From Vibrionales bacterium SWAT-3 (GTDB lineage: Bacteria; Pseudomonadota; Gammaproteobacteria; Enterobacterales; Vibrionaceae), in contig AAZW01000040.1 of the NCBI GenBank assembly GCA_000169995.1, positions 1 through 43,598 of the forward strand: a stretch of DNA of 43,598 bases, written 5' to 3'. The notes under the pieces were generated by a model. That model was given only the letters and a program-made list of their open reading frames with translations, was not told where the DNA came from and made no database searches. Of this stretch, positions 16,757 to 25,958 are shown piece after piece. Numbering within the stretch: the stretch's first letter is position 1; every line of letters begins with the position of its first letter. The position numbers were made by a program, and so were the translations under genes.

Positions 16757-16804
16757 GTGGGATTACTGATTAGCCACAAAAAGGCGCAAATTTGATAATC
16801 CCAC
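16757..16804 (+). repeat. Inverted repeat between porin and ABC ATPase genes
   Basis: GTGGGATTA (16757-16765) and TAATCCCAC (16796-16804) are a perfect 9-bp inverted repeat separated by 30 bp. It may protect the 3' end of the upstream message or attenuate read-through; there is no T run. Confidence 0.45.
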
Positions 16805-16849
16805 ACTTAACCACTTGCACTATTGTTTGGATATACCGCGAAGGAAGGT

Positions 16850-16878
16850 GTGACCTAAATAGTGAACGCTTTTATAAA
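16850..16878 (+). promoter_or_regulatory. Possible internal promoter before the ABC ATPase gene
   Basis: GTGACC at 16850-16855 and TATAAA at 16873-16878 have 17-bp spacing, with GTGAACGCTT between them. The latter recalls but does not match the palindrome before the first gene. If real, the start site would be only a few bases before the ATG at 16894. Confidence 0.35.
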
Positions 16879-16893
16879 TAGGAATGCAGAATC

Positions 16894-18018
16894 ATGGCGA
16901 AAGTAACGCTACAAAATGTAAACAAAGTCTATGACAACGGCTTCCACGCTATTCACGATGTGAGTTTAGACATCAAAGATGGTGAATTCATGGTGCTTGT
17001 TGGTCCATCGGGCTGTGCTAAATCCACGATGCTGAGAATGGTCGCGGGCTTGGAAAGCATTACCGATGGGCAGCTTGTGATTGGTGACCGAGAGTGTAAT
17101 GACCTGCCGCCAAAAGACCGTGGCATCGCAATGGTATTCCAGAATTACGCTCTGTACCCCCACATGACCGCATACGAAAACCTAGCATTTGGTTTGGAAA
17201 CGGCAAAGAAATCGAAAGCCGAAATCAAAGAGCGTGTCGCCAAAGCCGCTGAGCTTCTTGAAATCACCGACCTGCTCGATAGAAAGCCAAAGCAGATGTC
17301 AGGTGGTCAGCGCCAACGTGTTGCCTTAGGGCGCGCAATGGTACGTAACCCGGATGTGTTCTTATTCGATGAACCGTTATCTAACCTAGATGCAAAATTG
17401 CGTGTGTCGATGCGTCGCCGAATTATTCGTCTGCACAGCCAACTTCAAGAATCAGGCAAGCCTGCAACCATGATCTATGTAACCCACGATCAGGTTGAAG
17501 CGATGACCATGGGAGACCGTGTCTGTATTCTTAACCAAGGTCGCATCATGCAAGTCGATACGCCGATGAATGTGTACCACAACCCTAAAAACAAGTTTGT
17601 TGCTGAGTTTATTGGCTCCCCAGCCATGAACATGCTTGAAGGCACTCTATTGGATCAAAGCGGTAAAGTGTGCGTTCAACTTAATGAGCACACCATCGAA
17701 TTGTCGCAAGCACATCAAGAAAAAGCGAAAGAGTGGGTAGGTCACCGTGTTCACCTTGGTATTCGCCCTGAGCACTTGTCGGTCTCTAATCAAGCGAATC
17801 AAAACACGCTACCGGCAAAAGTTGAGGCGAAAGAAGAGTTAGGGTCAGAAGTCTACTTACACGTCACCATCTTCGATAAACCGGTGGTTTGCAAATTACT
17901 CGATACCGAGCAAACACCTGATGTCGGCACTCATTGTCACATTCAACTTCAAGTCGAGAAATGCCACGTCTTTGATGACGCTTCTCAAGAAAATATCCAC
18001 TACACAGAATCAAAATAA
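16894..18018 (+). CDS. ABC sugar importer ATPase (MalK/UgpC/MsmX-like)
   Basis: A 374-residue ATPase of carbohydrate-uptake type 1. Walker A is GPSGCAKS (residues 37-44), with Ala where Gly is usual; this variant is known in the family and need not harm function. The Q loop lies in VFQNYALYPHMT, the signature is MSGGQRQR from residue 135, and Walker B ends in FDEP (Asp159), followed by the H loop YVTHDQ. The C-terminal 130 residues form the TOBE/regulatory domain typical of MalK-like proteins. It would power the two permeases encoded at 23771 and 24649. It is separated from them by the phosphorylase, lacI and binding-protein genes, an unusual order but a single locus. Confidence 0.93.
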   Translation: MAKVTLQNVNKVYDNGFHAIHDVSLDIKDGEFMVLVGPSGCAKSTMLRMVAGLESITDGQLVIGDRECNDLPPKDRGIAMVFQNYALYPHMTAYENLAFGLETAKKSKAEIKERVAKAAELLEITDLLDRKPKQMSGGQRQRVALGRAMVRNPDVFLFDEPLSNLDAKLRVSMRRRIIRLHSQLQESGKPATMIYVTHDQVEAMTMGDRVCILNQGRIMQVDTPMNVYHNPKNKFVAEFIGSPAMNMLEGTLLDQSGKVCVQLNEHTIELSQAHQEKAKEWVGHRVHLGIRPEHLSVSNQANQNTLPAKVEAKEELGSEVYLHVTIFDKPVVCKLLDTEQTPDVGTHCHIQLQVEKCHVFDDASQENIHYTESK

Positions 18019-18035
18019 GTTTGGAGTAAAGCTTT

Positions 18036-21000
18036 ATGCACCACATTCAACCTGGATCACAAATGAGCGTTGGCAACGAAAGTCTAAACCTCACATTCAA
18101 CGCAGATGGCGTATTAGGCGCAATTCGCAGTGATCGTTTAATGGTGTCTTTGTTCGATACGCCTGACTCAGAAATGGCTATCTCGAATGTATTTCTTCGT
18201 GTTAAAGGCGAAGGTAAATTAAATGTCACACCATTGCTTTTTTTTAATAACAAGATTGAAACGTTTAAGCAGGGCGATGGTTCATTACAGTGGGTAACAA
18301 CAACGGAAGACTTTGAAGCTGTTGTGTCGATTAAAACGGCTGACCATACGTTTTTCTACGATGTGAGCATTACCAATCTCTCTTCACAGCCACTGACGTA
18401 TGACCTGATTTACGGTCAAGATGTTGGCCTTGCGGATGAAGGCGCAGTTAAAACGAATGAACTGTACTGCTCTCAGTATCTTGACCATCAAATCTTTGAA
18501 AACCAAATGGGTTACGTGGTGTGTAGCCGTCAGAATTTGCCTCAATCTTCAGGCAACCCTCGCATTCAATTGGGTTCTCTTTCTCCTATCGTTGGCTATA
18601 GCACCGATGGTTTCCAGTTCTTTGGTAAAGAGTTCAAGTTAACAGGTGAGGCCGTAGCATTGAACGCGCCTCAACTTGAAAACAAAAAATATCAATATGA
18701 GATGGGCTACATCGCGCTTCAGACGGAAGAAATCACGCTTGCAGCTGACTCGTCTAAAGAAGTGGTTTTCTACGGTGTTGTCACTGCGGATTTCCCGAAA
18801 TCAAATTCGGGCGAGCCTATTGAACTGGAAGAGATTACAGCTAAGCACGCTCAACTGACGTTATCTGAAGAGATGGAACGTGAGCCTTTATCTCGTGTGC
18901 ACCAACCTAGAGGCGAGCACTTGCAGGGCGAAAAGCTGAGCGAGAAAGAGATCACAGAGTTCTTCGGTGATGATCAAACGTTCGCAGACGTTAAAGACGG
19001 TGAACTGCTGTCATTCTTCTATGGCGACAACAAATACGTGACCTTGCCAGAGAAAGAGAAGCACCTAGAGCGTATGACAGGTCATGTGATTGCGTCGGGT
19101 AATAATCAAGATTACCAGCAATCTATCATGAGCTCGACACACTACATCAGCGGTGTTTTCAACTCACAGTTGACGCTTGGTAATACCTCATTCAATAAAC
19201 TATTGGGTGTGTGCCGAAACCCGTTAAACCAATTCACTCATGCAGGGCAAAGAGTATGGGTTGAAGTGGAAGGAACCTACCGCGTATTGGGCATGCCTTC
19301 GGCTTACGAAACTGGCCAAAACTATTCGCGTTGGATCTATAAACTACTTGGCGGCTACCTAGAGATCGTTTCGTTCTCAAGTGCGCAAAGCCCAATAATC
19401 CAGCTAGATATCACTAAGCACGGCATTGAGGCTCCGCTTTCAATCAAAATGTCACATCAATTTGTTTTCGGTAACAACGAAGGTGAAGGCAGTGTTGAGA
19501 TTGCAAGAGATGGCGAACTGTTCACAGTGACAGGCAAAAATGAATTGATTGATCAATTCATGCCGCAGCTGAGCTATGGCCTTGCAGTGTCAGGCATGGA
19601 CGTAACGGCTGAAACGATCGGGCGTGCGGATTCGGGCTCAGTAGAATATCTAGTACTTAAGGGCTCTCTTGAAAGCCACTGCTCAATCGCGATTGGCGGT
19701 AAGACGGGCGCGCTAGATACTACTGCACAATTTATGGCGTTTGAGGCGGAACGCGAGCAATACCAAAAAGGTATTCAGTCTCTGACTAAAGGCTTCAATG
19801 TTGATTTCAGTGAAGACAATGGAAATAGCCAGCGCATTAATACGTGTCTGAACTGGTTCACTCACAACGCTTTAGTTCACTACTCAACACCACATGGCTT
19901 AGAGCAATACTCAGGTGCAGCATGGGGTACGCGTGATGTGTCTCAAGGCCCATTCGAACTGTTTAAGTCGATGCAGGAATACGCAAAGGCAAAAGCGTTA
20001 CTAGAAGAGATCTACAGCCACCAGTATCAAGAAACGGGCACTTGGCCTCAATGGTTCATGTTCGATCAGTATGCGACTATCCAACAAGAAGAAGCGCACG
20101 GTGATATCGTAGTGTGGCCGCTCAAAGCTTTAGCTGACTACCTAAATACGACGGGCGACATCAGTATTCTGGATGTTGAACTGCCGTACACGCTAGCAGA
20201 AGAGGGCTTTGTAAAGAGCGAAAGCCGCTTCACGTTAATGCACCACGTACAGACTCAAGTTCAGCATATGCTTGATAACCTTGTACCGGGTACATCGCTC
20301 TCTTGCTACGGTGATGGCGACTGGGACGATACACTACAACCAGCGAATCAATCACTGCGTGAAAACATGGTGAGTGGTTGGACAATTCCATTAACGCTAC
20401 AAGCCCTTAAAGGTATGTACCAAGCCCTTCAAGGTAGTGAGCATCAAGACTACGCTGCTTCTTTGATGGAATTGGCTGACAAGATGGAAAGTGATTACCA
20501 CCACTACTTGATTAAAGATGGCGTGATTGCAGGCTTTATCCACTTCGATCGCGATGAAGAGGGTAGCGTTAAGCAAATTGAACACTTGCTGCACCCATCG
20601 GATCAAAAAACGGGTATCAACTACCGACTACTGCCAGCAAGCCGTTCAATCATTTCAGAAGTGTTTGAACCAGAAATGGCGAGCTCTCACATGGACATCA
20701 TCAAGCAAAACCTTGTTCACCCAGACGGTGTTCGCTTGATGGACAAAATGGCCGAGTACAAAGCAGGTAAGCAGAGCTACTTTAAACGTGCAGAGCTGGC
20801 AGCCAACCTTGGACGTGAAGTGGGCCTTCAATACTGTCACGCTCATATTCGATTCATCGAAGCGCTATGTAAGTTGGGCGATGCTGAAGCGGTATTCGAC
20901 AACCTGTACAAGATTATCCCAGTAGGTATTCAAGACCACGTGCCAAATGCTGAGCTTCGTCAGTCGAATGCGTACTTCTCAAGTTCAGATGCGAAGTTTA

Positions 21001-21407
21001 ACGATAGACCAACGGCATACGACAACTTTGACCAAGTTAAAAACGGTGACGTTGCAGTGAAAGGCGGCTGGAGAATCTACTCAAGTGGCCCAGGTATCTA
21101 CGTAAACCAACTTATCTCTAACGTATTTGGTGTTCGATTCGCGCACAACGATCTCATTCTTGACCCAGTTATCTCTACGCGAGTTGGTCAAACGAAGATC
21201 CAGTTCGAGCTTGATGAGAAGCCAGTGACCTTAGTTATCGATTTGGTTGAAGGTTCACACACGCCAAAAGCTATCTCGATAAACGGTGAAACGGTGCCAT
21301 TCGAACTGACTGAGAACCGCTACCGTTCTGGTGGTGCGAAGATCTCACGCGAATGGTTGCTTCAGAGATTGAGTAGTGAAGAAAACACCCTTCATATCTC
21401 CCTTTAA
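18036..21407 (+). CDS. GH94 family 1,2-beta-oligoglucan phosphorylase-like enzyme
   Basis: An 1123-residue cytoplasmic enzyme without signal peptide. An N-terminal beta-sandwich (about residues 1-350) precedes a linker and an (alpha/alpha)6 catalytic barrel. The catalytic segment CYGDGDWDDTLQPA (Asp762-Asp765 region) corresponds to the DWND general-acid site of cellobiose and chitobiose phosphorylases; the DTLQPAN form and the large size are those of 1,2-beta-oligoglucan (sophoro-oligosaccharide) phosphorylases such as Listeria Lin1839. The reaction is (beta-1,2-glucosyl)n plus phosphate to a shortened chain and alpha-glucose-1-phosphate. Cyclic glucan synthases share this fold but are about 2800 residues with membrane domains, absent here. 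GGAG lies 11 bases before ATG 18036. ABC importer and GH3 neighbours support this. Confidence 0.85.
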   Translation: MHHIQPGSQMSVGNESLNLTFNADGVLGAIRSDRLMVSLFDTPDSEMAISNVFLRVKGEGKLNVTPLLFFNNKIETFKQGDGSLQWVTTTEDFEAVVSIKTADHTFFYDVSITNLSSQPLTYDLIYGQDVGLADEGAVKTNELYCSQYLDHQIFENQMGYVVCSRQNLPQSSGNPRIQLGSLSPIVGYSTDGFQFFGKEFKLTGEAVALNAPQLENKKYQYEMGYIALQTEEITLAADSSKEVVFYGVVTADFPKSNSGEPIELEEITAKHAQLTLSEEMEREPLSRVHQPRGEHLQGEKLSEKEITEFFGDDQTFADVKDGELLSFFYGDNKYVTLPEKEKHLERMTGHVIASGNNQDYQQSIMSSTHYISGVFNSQLTLGNTSFNKLLGVCRNPLNQFTHAGQRVWVEVEGTYRVLGMPSAYETGQNYSRWIYKLLGGYLEIVSFSSAQSPIIQLDITKHGIEAPLSIKMSHQFVFGNNEGEGSVEIARDGELFTVTGKNELIDQFMPQLSYGLAVSGMDVTAETIGRADSGSVEYLVLKGSLESHCSIAIGGKTGALDTTAQFMAFEAEREQYQKGIQSLTKGFNVDFSEDNGNSQRINTCLNWFTHNALVHYSTPHGLEQYSGAAWGTRDVSQGPFELFKSMQEYAKAKALLEEIYSHQYQETGTWPQWFMFDQYATIQQEEAHGDIVVWPLKALADYLNTTGDISILDVELPYTLAEEGFVKSESRFTLMHHVQTQVQHMLDNLVPGTSLSCYGDGDWDDTLQPANQSLRENMVSGWTIPLTLQALKGMYQALQGSEHQDYAASLMELADKMESDYHHYLIKDGVIAGFIHFDRDEEGSVKQIEHLLHPSDQKTGINYRLLPASRSIISEVFEPEMASSHMDIIKQNLVHPDGVRLMDKMAEYKAGKQSYFKRAELAANLGREVGLQYCHAHIRFIEALCKLGDAEAVFDNLYKIIPVGIQDHVPNAELRQSNAYFSSSDAKFNDRPTAYDNFDQVKNGDVAVKGGWRIYSSGPGIYVNQLISNVFGVRFAHNDLILDPVISTRVGQTKIQFELDEKPVTLVIDLVEGSHTPKAISINGETVPFELTENRYRSGGAKISREWLLQRLSSEENTLHISL

Positions 21408-21413
21408 TAATCT

Positions 21414-21437
21414 GTTGGGCTCAGCGATGGGCCCAAC
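21414..21437 (+). terminator. Hairpin between phosphorylase gene and lacI (no T run)
   Basis: GTTGGGC (21414-21420) pairs with GCCCAAC (21431-21437), seven bases after the phosphorylase stop. Without a T run it is more likely an mRNA-stability or partial attenuation hairpin than a full terminator, which may lower expression of the genes that follow. Confidence 0.4.
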
Positions 21438-21503
21438 CCAAAAGGCTGAGTATGAGAAAAATGCAAGGTGTGAAGAGCTGGGCTCTTAAAGGAAAGAAGT
21501 GAA

Positions 21504-22493
21504 ATGAAAGTGACCATTAAAGACGTAGCTAAAAAAGCGAATGTCTCCATCGCAACCGTTTCGTACGCAATGAATGACTGCAATCGCGTCAGTGAAAAGA
21601 CGCGCCAGCATGTTCTCAATATTGCTCACGAGATGAATTATGTCGCTAACACCAATGCTAAGCAGTTGAAGCAGCGTCGTAGCTACGCCATCGGCCTGTT
21701 TTTAAACAATTGGTTTGGCCCGATTTACAGCGAGCTTGTCAAAGGTATCGAGAAGGTCTGTCACCAGCGTGGCTATGATGTCGTGGCTTGTAGCATGTAT
21801 GGCAATGAAGACTCTACGGCTCACAAGTATATTCGAGATCGAGTTGTTGATGGCGCGGTGGTTTTAACCAATTCATTTGATACCGAGTTTCTAAAGTCGG
21901 TCGCAGGCCCAGATTTCCCTATGGTGGTTCTAGACCGAGAAATAAGTGCTCCGGGTATCTATAACATCCTAATCGACAATTTTGGTGGCGCGTTCAGTGC
22001 AACCAAAGAGTTGGTGCTTAAGGGCTGCAAGGACATCTACTTCTTCACAGGACCAGAAGACTCATACGATAGCAAGAAGCGACTGGATGGCTACATCTCA
22101 GCGTTGGGCTATTTCAATATGCCGGTCAAAAATCATCACTTGATCAAAAGCGATTTCACAGAAAAAACCGCGTACAAGCAGATGAAAGAATTATTGGAGC
22201 AAGGGCGCAGACCCGACGCCGTATTTGCGGCCAATGATGAAATGGCGATCGGCATAATTCGCGCAGCGAAGCGTTTTGAAATAGACATTCCGAGCGAAAT
22301 GAAGCTCGTCGGTTTCGACAATATAAGAATGGCAGAGTTAATGATTCCGAGTTTAACCACCGTCACCCATGAGAAAGAGGGGATGGGGGAGCTTGCAGCA
22401 TCAACATTAATCAATGCGCTTGATGACAAAGCGAAAGACTCACAAGCATTAACGATTTTGCCAACCTCATTAATTTTACGTGAAACTCTGTAG
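21504..22493 (+). CDS. LacI-family transcriptional regulator of the glucan locus
   Basis: A 329-residue LacI/GalR-type repressor. The helix-turn-helix is at residues 4-23 (IKDVAKKANVSIATVSYAMN), followed by the hinge region and a periplasmic-binding-like domain. Effector-domain landmarks are GLFLNNWFGPIYSELVKGIE, VVLDREIS, DAVFAANDEMAIGI and KLVGFDNIRMAELM. Members release DNA, or bind it, when they bind a sugar. Its place between the phosphorylase and the binding protein argues that it controls this locus, with a sophoro-oligosaccharide or glucose derivative as effector; this is inference. AAAGGAAAG upstream gives a good ribosome site. The AAACGTTT palindrome before 14405 is a candidate operator. 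Confidence 0.93.
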   Translation: MKVTIKDVAKKANVSIATVSYAMNDCNRVSEKTRQHVLNIAHEMNYVANTNAKQLKQRRSYAIGLFLNNWFGPIYSELVKGIEKVCHQRGYDVVACSMYGNEDSTAHKYIRDRVVDGAVVLTNSFDTEFLKSVAGPDFPMVVLDREISAPGIYNILIDNFGGAFSATKELVLKGCKDIYFFTGPEDSYDSKKRLDGYISALGYFNMPVKNHHLIKSDFTEKTAYKQMKELLEQGRRPDAVFAANDEMAIGIIRAAKRFEIDIPSEMKLVGFDNIRMAELMIPSLTTVTHEKEGMGELAASTLINALDDKAKDSQALTILPTSLILRETL

Positions 22494-22500
22494 GATAGTT

Positions 22501-23748
22501 ATGAAAAAGTGGTTGATTGGATGTGTGCTTGCGCTGAGTTCGCAAGTATCACTCGCAGATAATACCCGTATCGAAGTCATGACCCCAGTGGGTAACTACA
22601 TGGACTTTGTCCGTTCTGAGTTAGTTCCTGAGTTCAAAAAAAGGTATCCCAACGTAGATGTAGTCGTATCAAACGATGAAAACTTAGAGACCCGTATGGC
22701 AGCTGGTGATGTGCCAAATCTATATGCAGGTGTGTTTGGTTACCAACCCGCGAAATACGCGAAGATGGGTAAGCTCGCTTACTTAGAGCAGTTCGAAGGA
22801 TTCAATGCGATGGAGGACAGGATCGATCCTGTATTCATGCAGAAAAATTACGGTCGAAACTACTACATTCCTTGGAATGCAACAACGACGCTGATGCTCT
22901 ACAACAAAGAGCTGTTCATTGAAGCGGGATTAGATCCAGAGAGCCCACCTCAAACCTGGGACGAATTTTTACACGCGGCAGAAAAGATCAGCCAACTGCC
23001 TCCAAGAGCAGATGGCAGCCCAGTGTACGGCACCGTATTCTGGAACGAAGCACTGTCTTGGGGTAGCTGGTACTGGAGCATGCTGGCTCAGATGTACTAC
23101 AACTTCAACGACGGCCAATATGGCTTGCTTAATCGTTTCGGTACCAACCCTAACTTCGATAGAGAAGAAGCGAACCTAGCGCTGTTCTTTGAAACCATGG
23201 CGAAGGCGCAGCAGTATGCTCCACTGACCATGGAGAAGAACTTCTTCTCACGCACCATTGGCATGTGGCCACAGTTTGGCTTTGGCTGGAAAGCAAACCT
23301 AACTGAAGCGGCTGGTAAGCCGATGGTGGTGGGAGAAGATGTTGGATTAGCACCGATTCCGACGCTGAACAAAGGCGATACCTCATATTCCACACTGGAT
23401 GGCCGCGCGCTGATGATCTTCAAAAACAGTGTCGAGAAAGAGCAGCTGTCCTGGGCGTTCTTGGAGTTGATGATGGAAGATGAGTTCAACCACAAGGCCA
23501 ACATGGCTCTGGGTCAACTGCCAACACTGCTCTCGCTAAAAGACCGACCTTACTACAACACGCCAGAAGCTAAGCCGTTTGTTGAGCAACTACCAAATGC
23601 AAAATTGAATGAACCTTTTGCACTGTCATCAGACATGGCTGGCGTCATTCTTGAGCAGTATTCCAAAGCGGTGGTTAAGCAAGATATTTCTGCTGAGGAA
23701 GCGGTAGAAGCAGCGGCGAAGCAAGCTGAAAAACTCATTAACGAATAG
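22501..23748 (+). CDS. ABC importer sugar-binding protein
   Basis: A 415-residue extracytoplasmic solute-binding protein (family 1, MalE-like). The start is ATG 22501, seven bases after the lacI stop, with AGGA just before; the longer frame from 22480 overlaps lacI and lacks a signal peptide. The signal peptide covers about 19 residues (MKKWLIGCVLALSS to SLA), and there is no lipobox, so the product is soluble in the periplasm. Two lobes are evident, with WNATTTLMLYNKELF and PPQTWDEFLHAAEKI, both standard family motifs. Several exposed Trp (WGSWYWSM, WPQFGFGW) suit stacking on glucose rings. Expected ligands are linear beta-1,2-gluco-oligosaccharides, by context. Confidence 0.92.
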   Translation: MKKWLIGCVLALSSQVSLADNTRIEVMTPVGNYMDFVRSELVPEFKKRYPNVDVVVSNDENLETRMAAGDVPNLYAGVFGYQPAKYAKMGKLAYLEQFEGFNAMEDRIDPVFMQKNYGRNYYIPWNATTTLMLYNKELFIEAGLDPESPPQTWDEFLHAAEKISQLPPRADGSPVYGTVFWNEALSWGSWYWSMLAQMYYNFNDGQYGLLNRFGTNPNFDREEANLALFFETMAKAQQYAPLTMEKNFFSRTIGMWPQFGFGWKANLTEAAGKPMVVGEDVGLAPIPTLNKGDTSYSTLDGRALMIFKNSVEKEQLSWAFLELMMEDEFNHKANMALGQLPTLLSLKDRPYYNTPEAKPFVEQLPNAKLNEPFALSSDMAGVILEQYSKAVVKQDISAEEAVEAAAKQAEKLINE

Positions 23749-23770
23749 TGTGATAGGTCTAAGTGAAACT

Positions 23771-24646
23771 ATGAAAAAAGATAACCTCATAACCGGCTAC
23801 CTGTTCCTTGCACCATGGATTGTGTACTTCGCGGTCTTTTTGATTTACCCGTTCTTCTTGTCGTTTGAGAGCAGCTTTCTAAGCGTAAATATCTTGATGC
23901 CAGAGAACACCAAGTTCATCGGTTTAACCAACTGGATTACCGTGGTAACGGACTTCTTGTTCTGGAAGTCGTTGTTCAATGTGGTGTTTAACCAAGTCAT
24001 TTTCGTCTCGTTGAGCTTCGTGATTGGACTGGGTTTGGCCTTACTCCTCAATGAGATTAAGTTCTTATCGAGCATGTTCCGCACCATCATGTTCATTCCC
24101 GTGGTGACCTCGATTACCGTAGCGATGATCATTTTTGACTTCATATCAGGCCCTTCAGGTCCGATTCAAAATACCATGGTGGGCGCGAATCTTCTTTTAG
24201 AGCCAGTGTTCTGGAAGTTTGAAGAATGGTTACCAATGCCTGTGATTGCGGTATTCAGTGCTTGGGAATGGTTTGGTGTTCAAATGATCATCTTTCTTGG
24301 TGGCATCGCCAGCATCGACAAATCTCTGTTCGAAGCCGCTGACATTGATGGTGCGTCGTGGTGGCGTAAGACCAAGAAAATTACTCTGCCGATGATCATG
24401 CCTCAGATCGTGTTCGTGATGACAATGAACATCATCAATGGCCTGCAGATGTTTATCGAAGTGTTCATGAACTTCGACTTAAACGGCGGTCCTTACCAAT
24501 CGGCACTCACTCCTGTGCTCTACCTCTACCAAACCGGTTTTGAGCAGATGAAGATGGGTGAAGCTTCAACCATTGGCTTAATGCTCGCTTGCGTAATTTA
24601 CCTGCTGACGATGATGCAGTTAAAAATCACCAGTAAGGAAGACTAA
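23771..24646 (+). CDS. ABC sugar importer permease 1 (MalF/UgpA-like)
   Basis: A 291-residue inner-membrane permease with six helices, beginning MKKDNLITGYLFLAPWIVYF. The cytoplasmic EAA loop that meets the ATPase reads EAADIDGASWWRKTKKITLP. The start at 23771 is preferred to the GTG at 23750 because the protein then begins as its relatives do, 22 bp after the binding-protein stop. It pairs with the next permease to form the channel, probably for sophoro-oligosaccharides. Confidence 0.92.
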   Translation: MKKDNLITGYLFLAPWIVYFAVFLIYPFFLSFESSFLSVNILMPENTKFIGLTNWITVVTDFLFWKSLFNVVFNQVIFVSLSFVIGLGLALLLNEIKFLSSMFRTIMFIPVVTSITVAMIIFDFISGPSGPIQNTMVGANLLLEPVFWKFEEWLPMPVIAVFSAWEWFGVQMIIFLGGIASIDKSLFEAADIDGASWWRKTKKITLPMIMPQIVFVMTMNIINGLQMFIEVFMNFDLNGGPYQSALTPVLYLYQTGFEQMKMGEASTIGLMLACVIYLLTMMQLKITSKED

Positions 24647-24648
24647 TC

Positions 24649-25470
24649 ATGAATGCTGATAAGAAAAAGAACCTACTGATTTACGGCACACTTCTGGTTG
24701 CCACCCTTATTGTGTTGTACCCGTTCTTCTACATGGTGATCAACTCATTTAAGACCGGCCCTGAGATCATGCACAGCCCGAACAGCTTACCAAAAGAGTG
24801 GTCGTTTGCTGGCTACATCAAGGTGTTTGATTCAGTTAACTTGGGGAGAGTGTTCTTCAACACCATCTTCATCTCGGTCACTGTCACGGTACTGAACACA
24901 CTGTTCTCATCGATGGTCGCGTATTCGATTGTCAAAACCAACTTACCTGGCCGCGAGTTTTGGCTGAAAGTGATTCTTGGTTCGATGATGATTCCGGCGA
25001 TTCTGTTCACCATCCCAACCTACATGATGATGTATGAGTGGAACTGGATTAACACCTATCGCGTGTTGATCATTCCGGGTGCTATCAGTGCATACAACAT
25101 CTTCTTGATGGTGCAGTTCATGAAGCAGATAGACAACGCCTATTTGGAAGCGGCACGTATTGATGGCGCGAGCGAGATGCGTATCTTCTTCAAAATCATT
25201 CTGCCTATGATGCGACCAGCTTTGGCAACAGTCGGCATCCTGACCTTCATGGGTGCATGGAATGACTTTATGGGGCCGCTACTTTACGTACGAGATGATT
25301 CTCTGATGACGCTGCAGCTTGCTCTGTACAACTTTAAAACTGAAGTGCCGGGAACCAACCTAGAGCAACTGTGGGCGATGACCACCATGATTGCGGTTCC
25401 TGTTGTGATTGTCTTTTTCTGCCTACAGAAGAACTTCATCAAGGCATTTACTGGCGTAGGGGTTAAGTAA
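24649..25470 (+). CDS. ABC sugar importer permease 2 (MalG/UgpE-like)
   Basis: A 273-residue permease with six helices. The EAA loop is EAARIDGASEMRIFFKIILP, the classic MalG-type form, and the C-terminal helix contains VVIVFFCLQKNFIKAFTGVGVK. It starts two bases after the stop of permease 1 with AGGAAG upstream and ends sharing one base with the next gene (TAATG), so the block is tightly coupled in translation. Together with permease 1, the binding protein and the ATPase it completes a carbohydrate-uptake-1 importer. Confidence 0.93.
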   Translation: MNADKKKNLLIYGTLLVATLIVLYPFFYMVINSFKTGPEIMHSPNSLPKEWSFAGYIKVFDSVNLGRVFFNTIFISVTVTVLNTLFSSMVAYSIVKTNLPGREFWLKVILGSMMIPAILFTIPTYMMMYEWNWINTYRVLIIPGAISAYNIFLMVQFMKQIDNAYLEAARIDGASEMRIFFKIILPMMRPALATVGILTFMGAWNDFMGPLLYVRDDSLMTLQLALYNFKTEVPGTNLEQLWAMTTMIAVPVVIVFFCLQKNFIKAFTGVGVK

Positions 25471-25955
25471 TGAAAGTATCGACAGGATATAAATTATTAG
25501 CGCTGGCCTCGGTTGTTTTAATCGCCTACGGTTCGGCTTGGTTGAAAGCCTATTCACTATCTGAAAACTACTTTGCATACGCAGAGCAGCAATACGAGCA
25601 AGGTGAATTAGTGACCGCGTTAAAAGGGATGAACAAACTCGAGCTTAGAATTGAAGACGAGTATTTGGGTGGCTATCAGCAGGTGATTGAAACTTGGAGA
25701 AACGCAACACTTGGTCCTAAGCCTGATGCGTACTACGCGTCATTAGAAAAACCTGCATTGATCATTGAGCAACTCAACGAACAACAATTAATTGAGTTCA
25801 TCGAGATCTACGTTCAGCTTGATTCTCGATATGTGCCAACGGCGGCCGACCAACTGCGACGCTTGGCAAAACAGTCTGGCAATGATGCGTTATACCAAGA
25901 GATGACTGAGTTTCTAACCGAAGCTTTCCCACGTTACAAAATGAAAGAGATCTAA
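25470..25955 (+). CDS. Small membrane-anchored helical protein of the glucan operon, unknown function
   Basis: A 161-residue protein that I do not recognise. One membrane helix lies at residues 7-25 (YKLLALASVVLIAYGSAWL), so the rest is probably periplasmic. The soluble part is helical with TPR-like spacing: YFAYAEQQYEQGELVTALKG and AADQLRRLAKQSGNDALYQEM look like helix pairs. Its ATG overlaps the stop of permease 2 by one base and the GH3 gene begins three bases after its end, so it is surely co-expressed with the importer. A role as an accessory or scaffold subunit of the importer, or as a link to periplasmic hydrolase, is possible but unproven. No catalytic motif is visible. Confidence 0.75.
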   Translation: MKVSTGYKLLALASVVLIAYGSAWLKAYSLSENYFAYAEQQYEQGELVTALKGMNKLELRIEDEYLGGYQQVIETWRNATLGPKPDAYYASLEKPALIIEQLNEQQLIEFIEIYVQLDSRYVPTAADQLRRLAKQSGNDALYQEMTEFLTEAFPRYKMKEI

Positions 25956-25958
25956 TCG

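Noticed and set aside
16861..16875. Second LacI operator at GTGAACGCTTTTATA
   Set aside because: It resembles the first site only with a one-base insertion and is not palindromic, so it is mentioned only as part of the possible promoter.
16894..18018. Inactive ATPase because Walker A reads GPSGCAKS
   Set aside because: The invariant Lys and Ser are present and this Ala variant is found in MalK-like proteins; all other motifs are intact.
18036..21407. Cyclic beta-1,2-glucan synthase
   Set aside because: The GH94 fold is shared, but synthases are much larger and have glycosyltransferase and membrane domains, absent here; the importer and GH3 neighbours indicate degradation.
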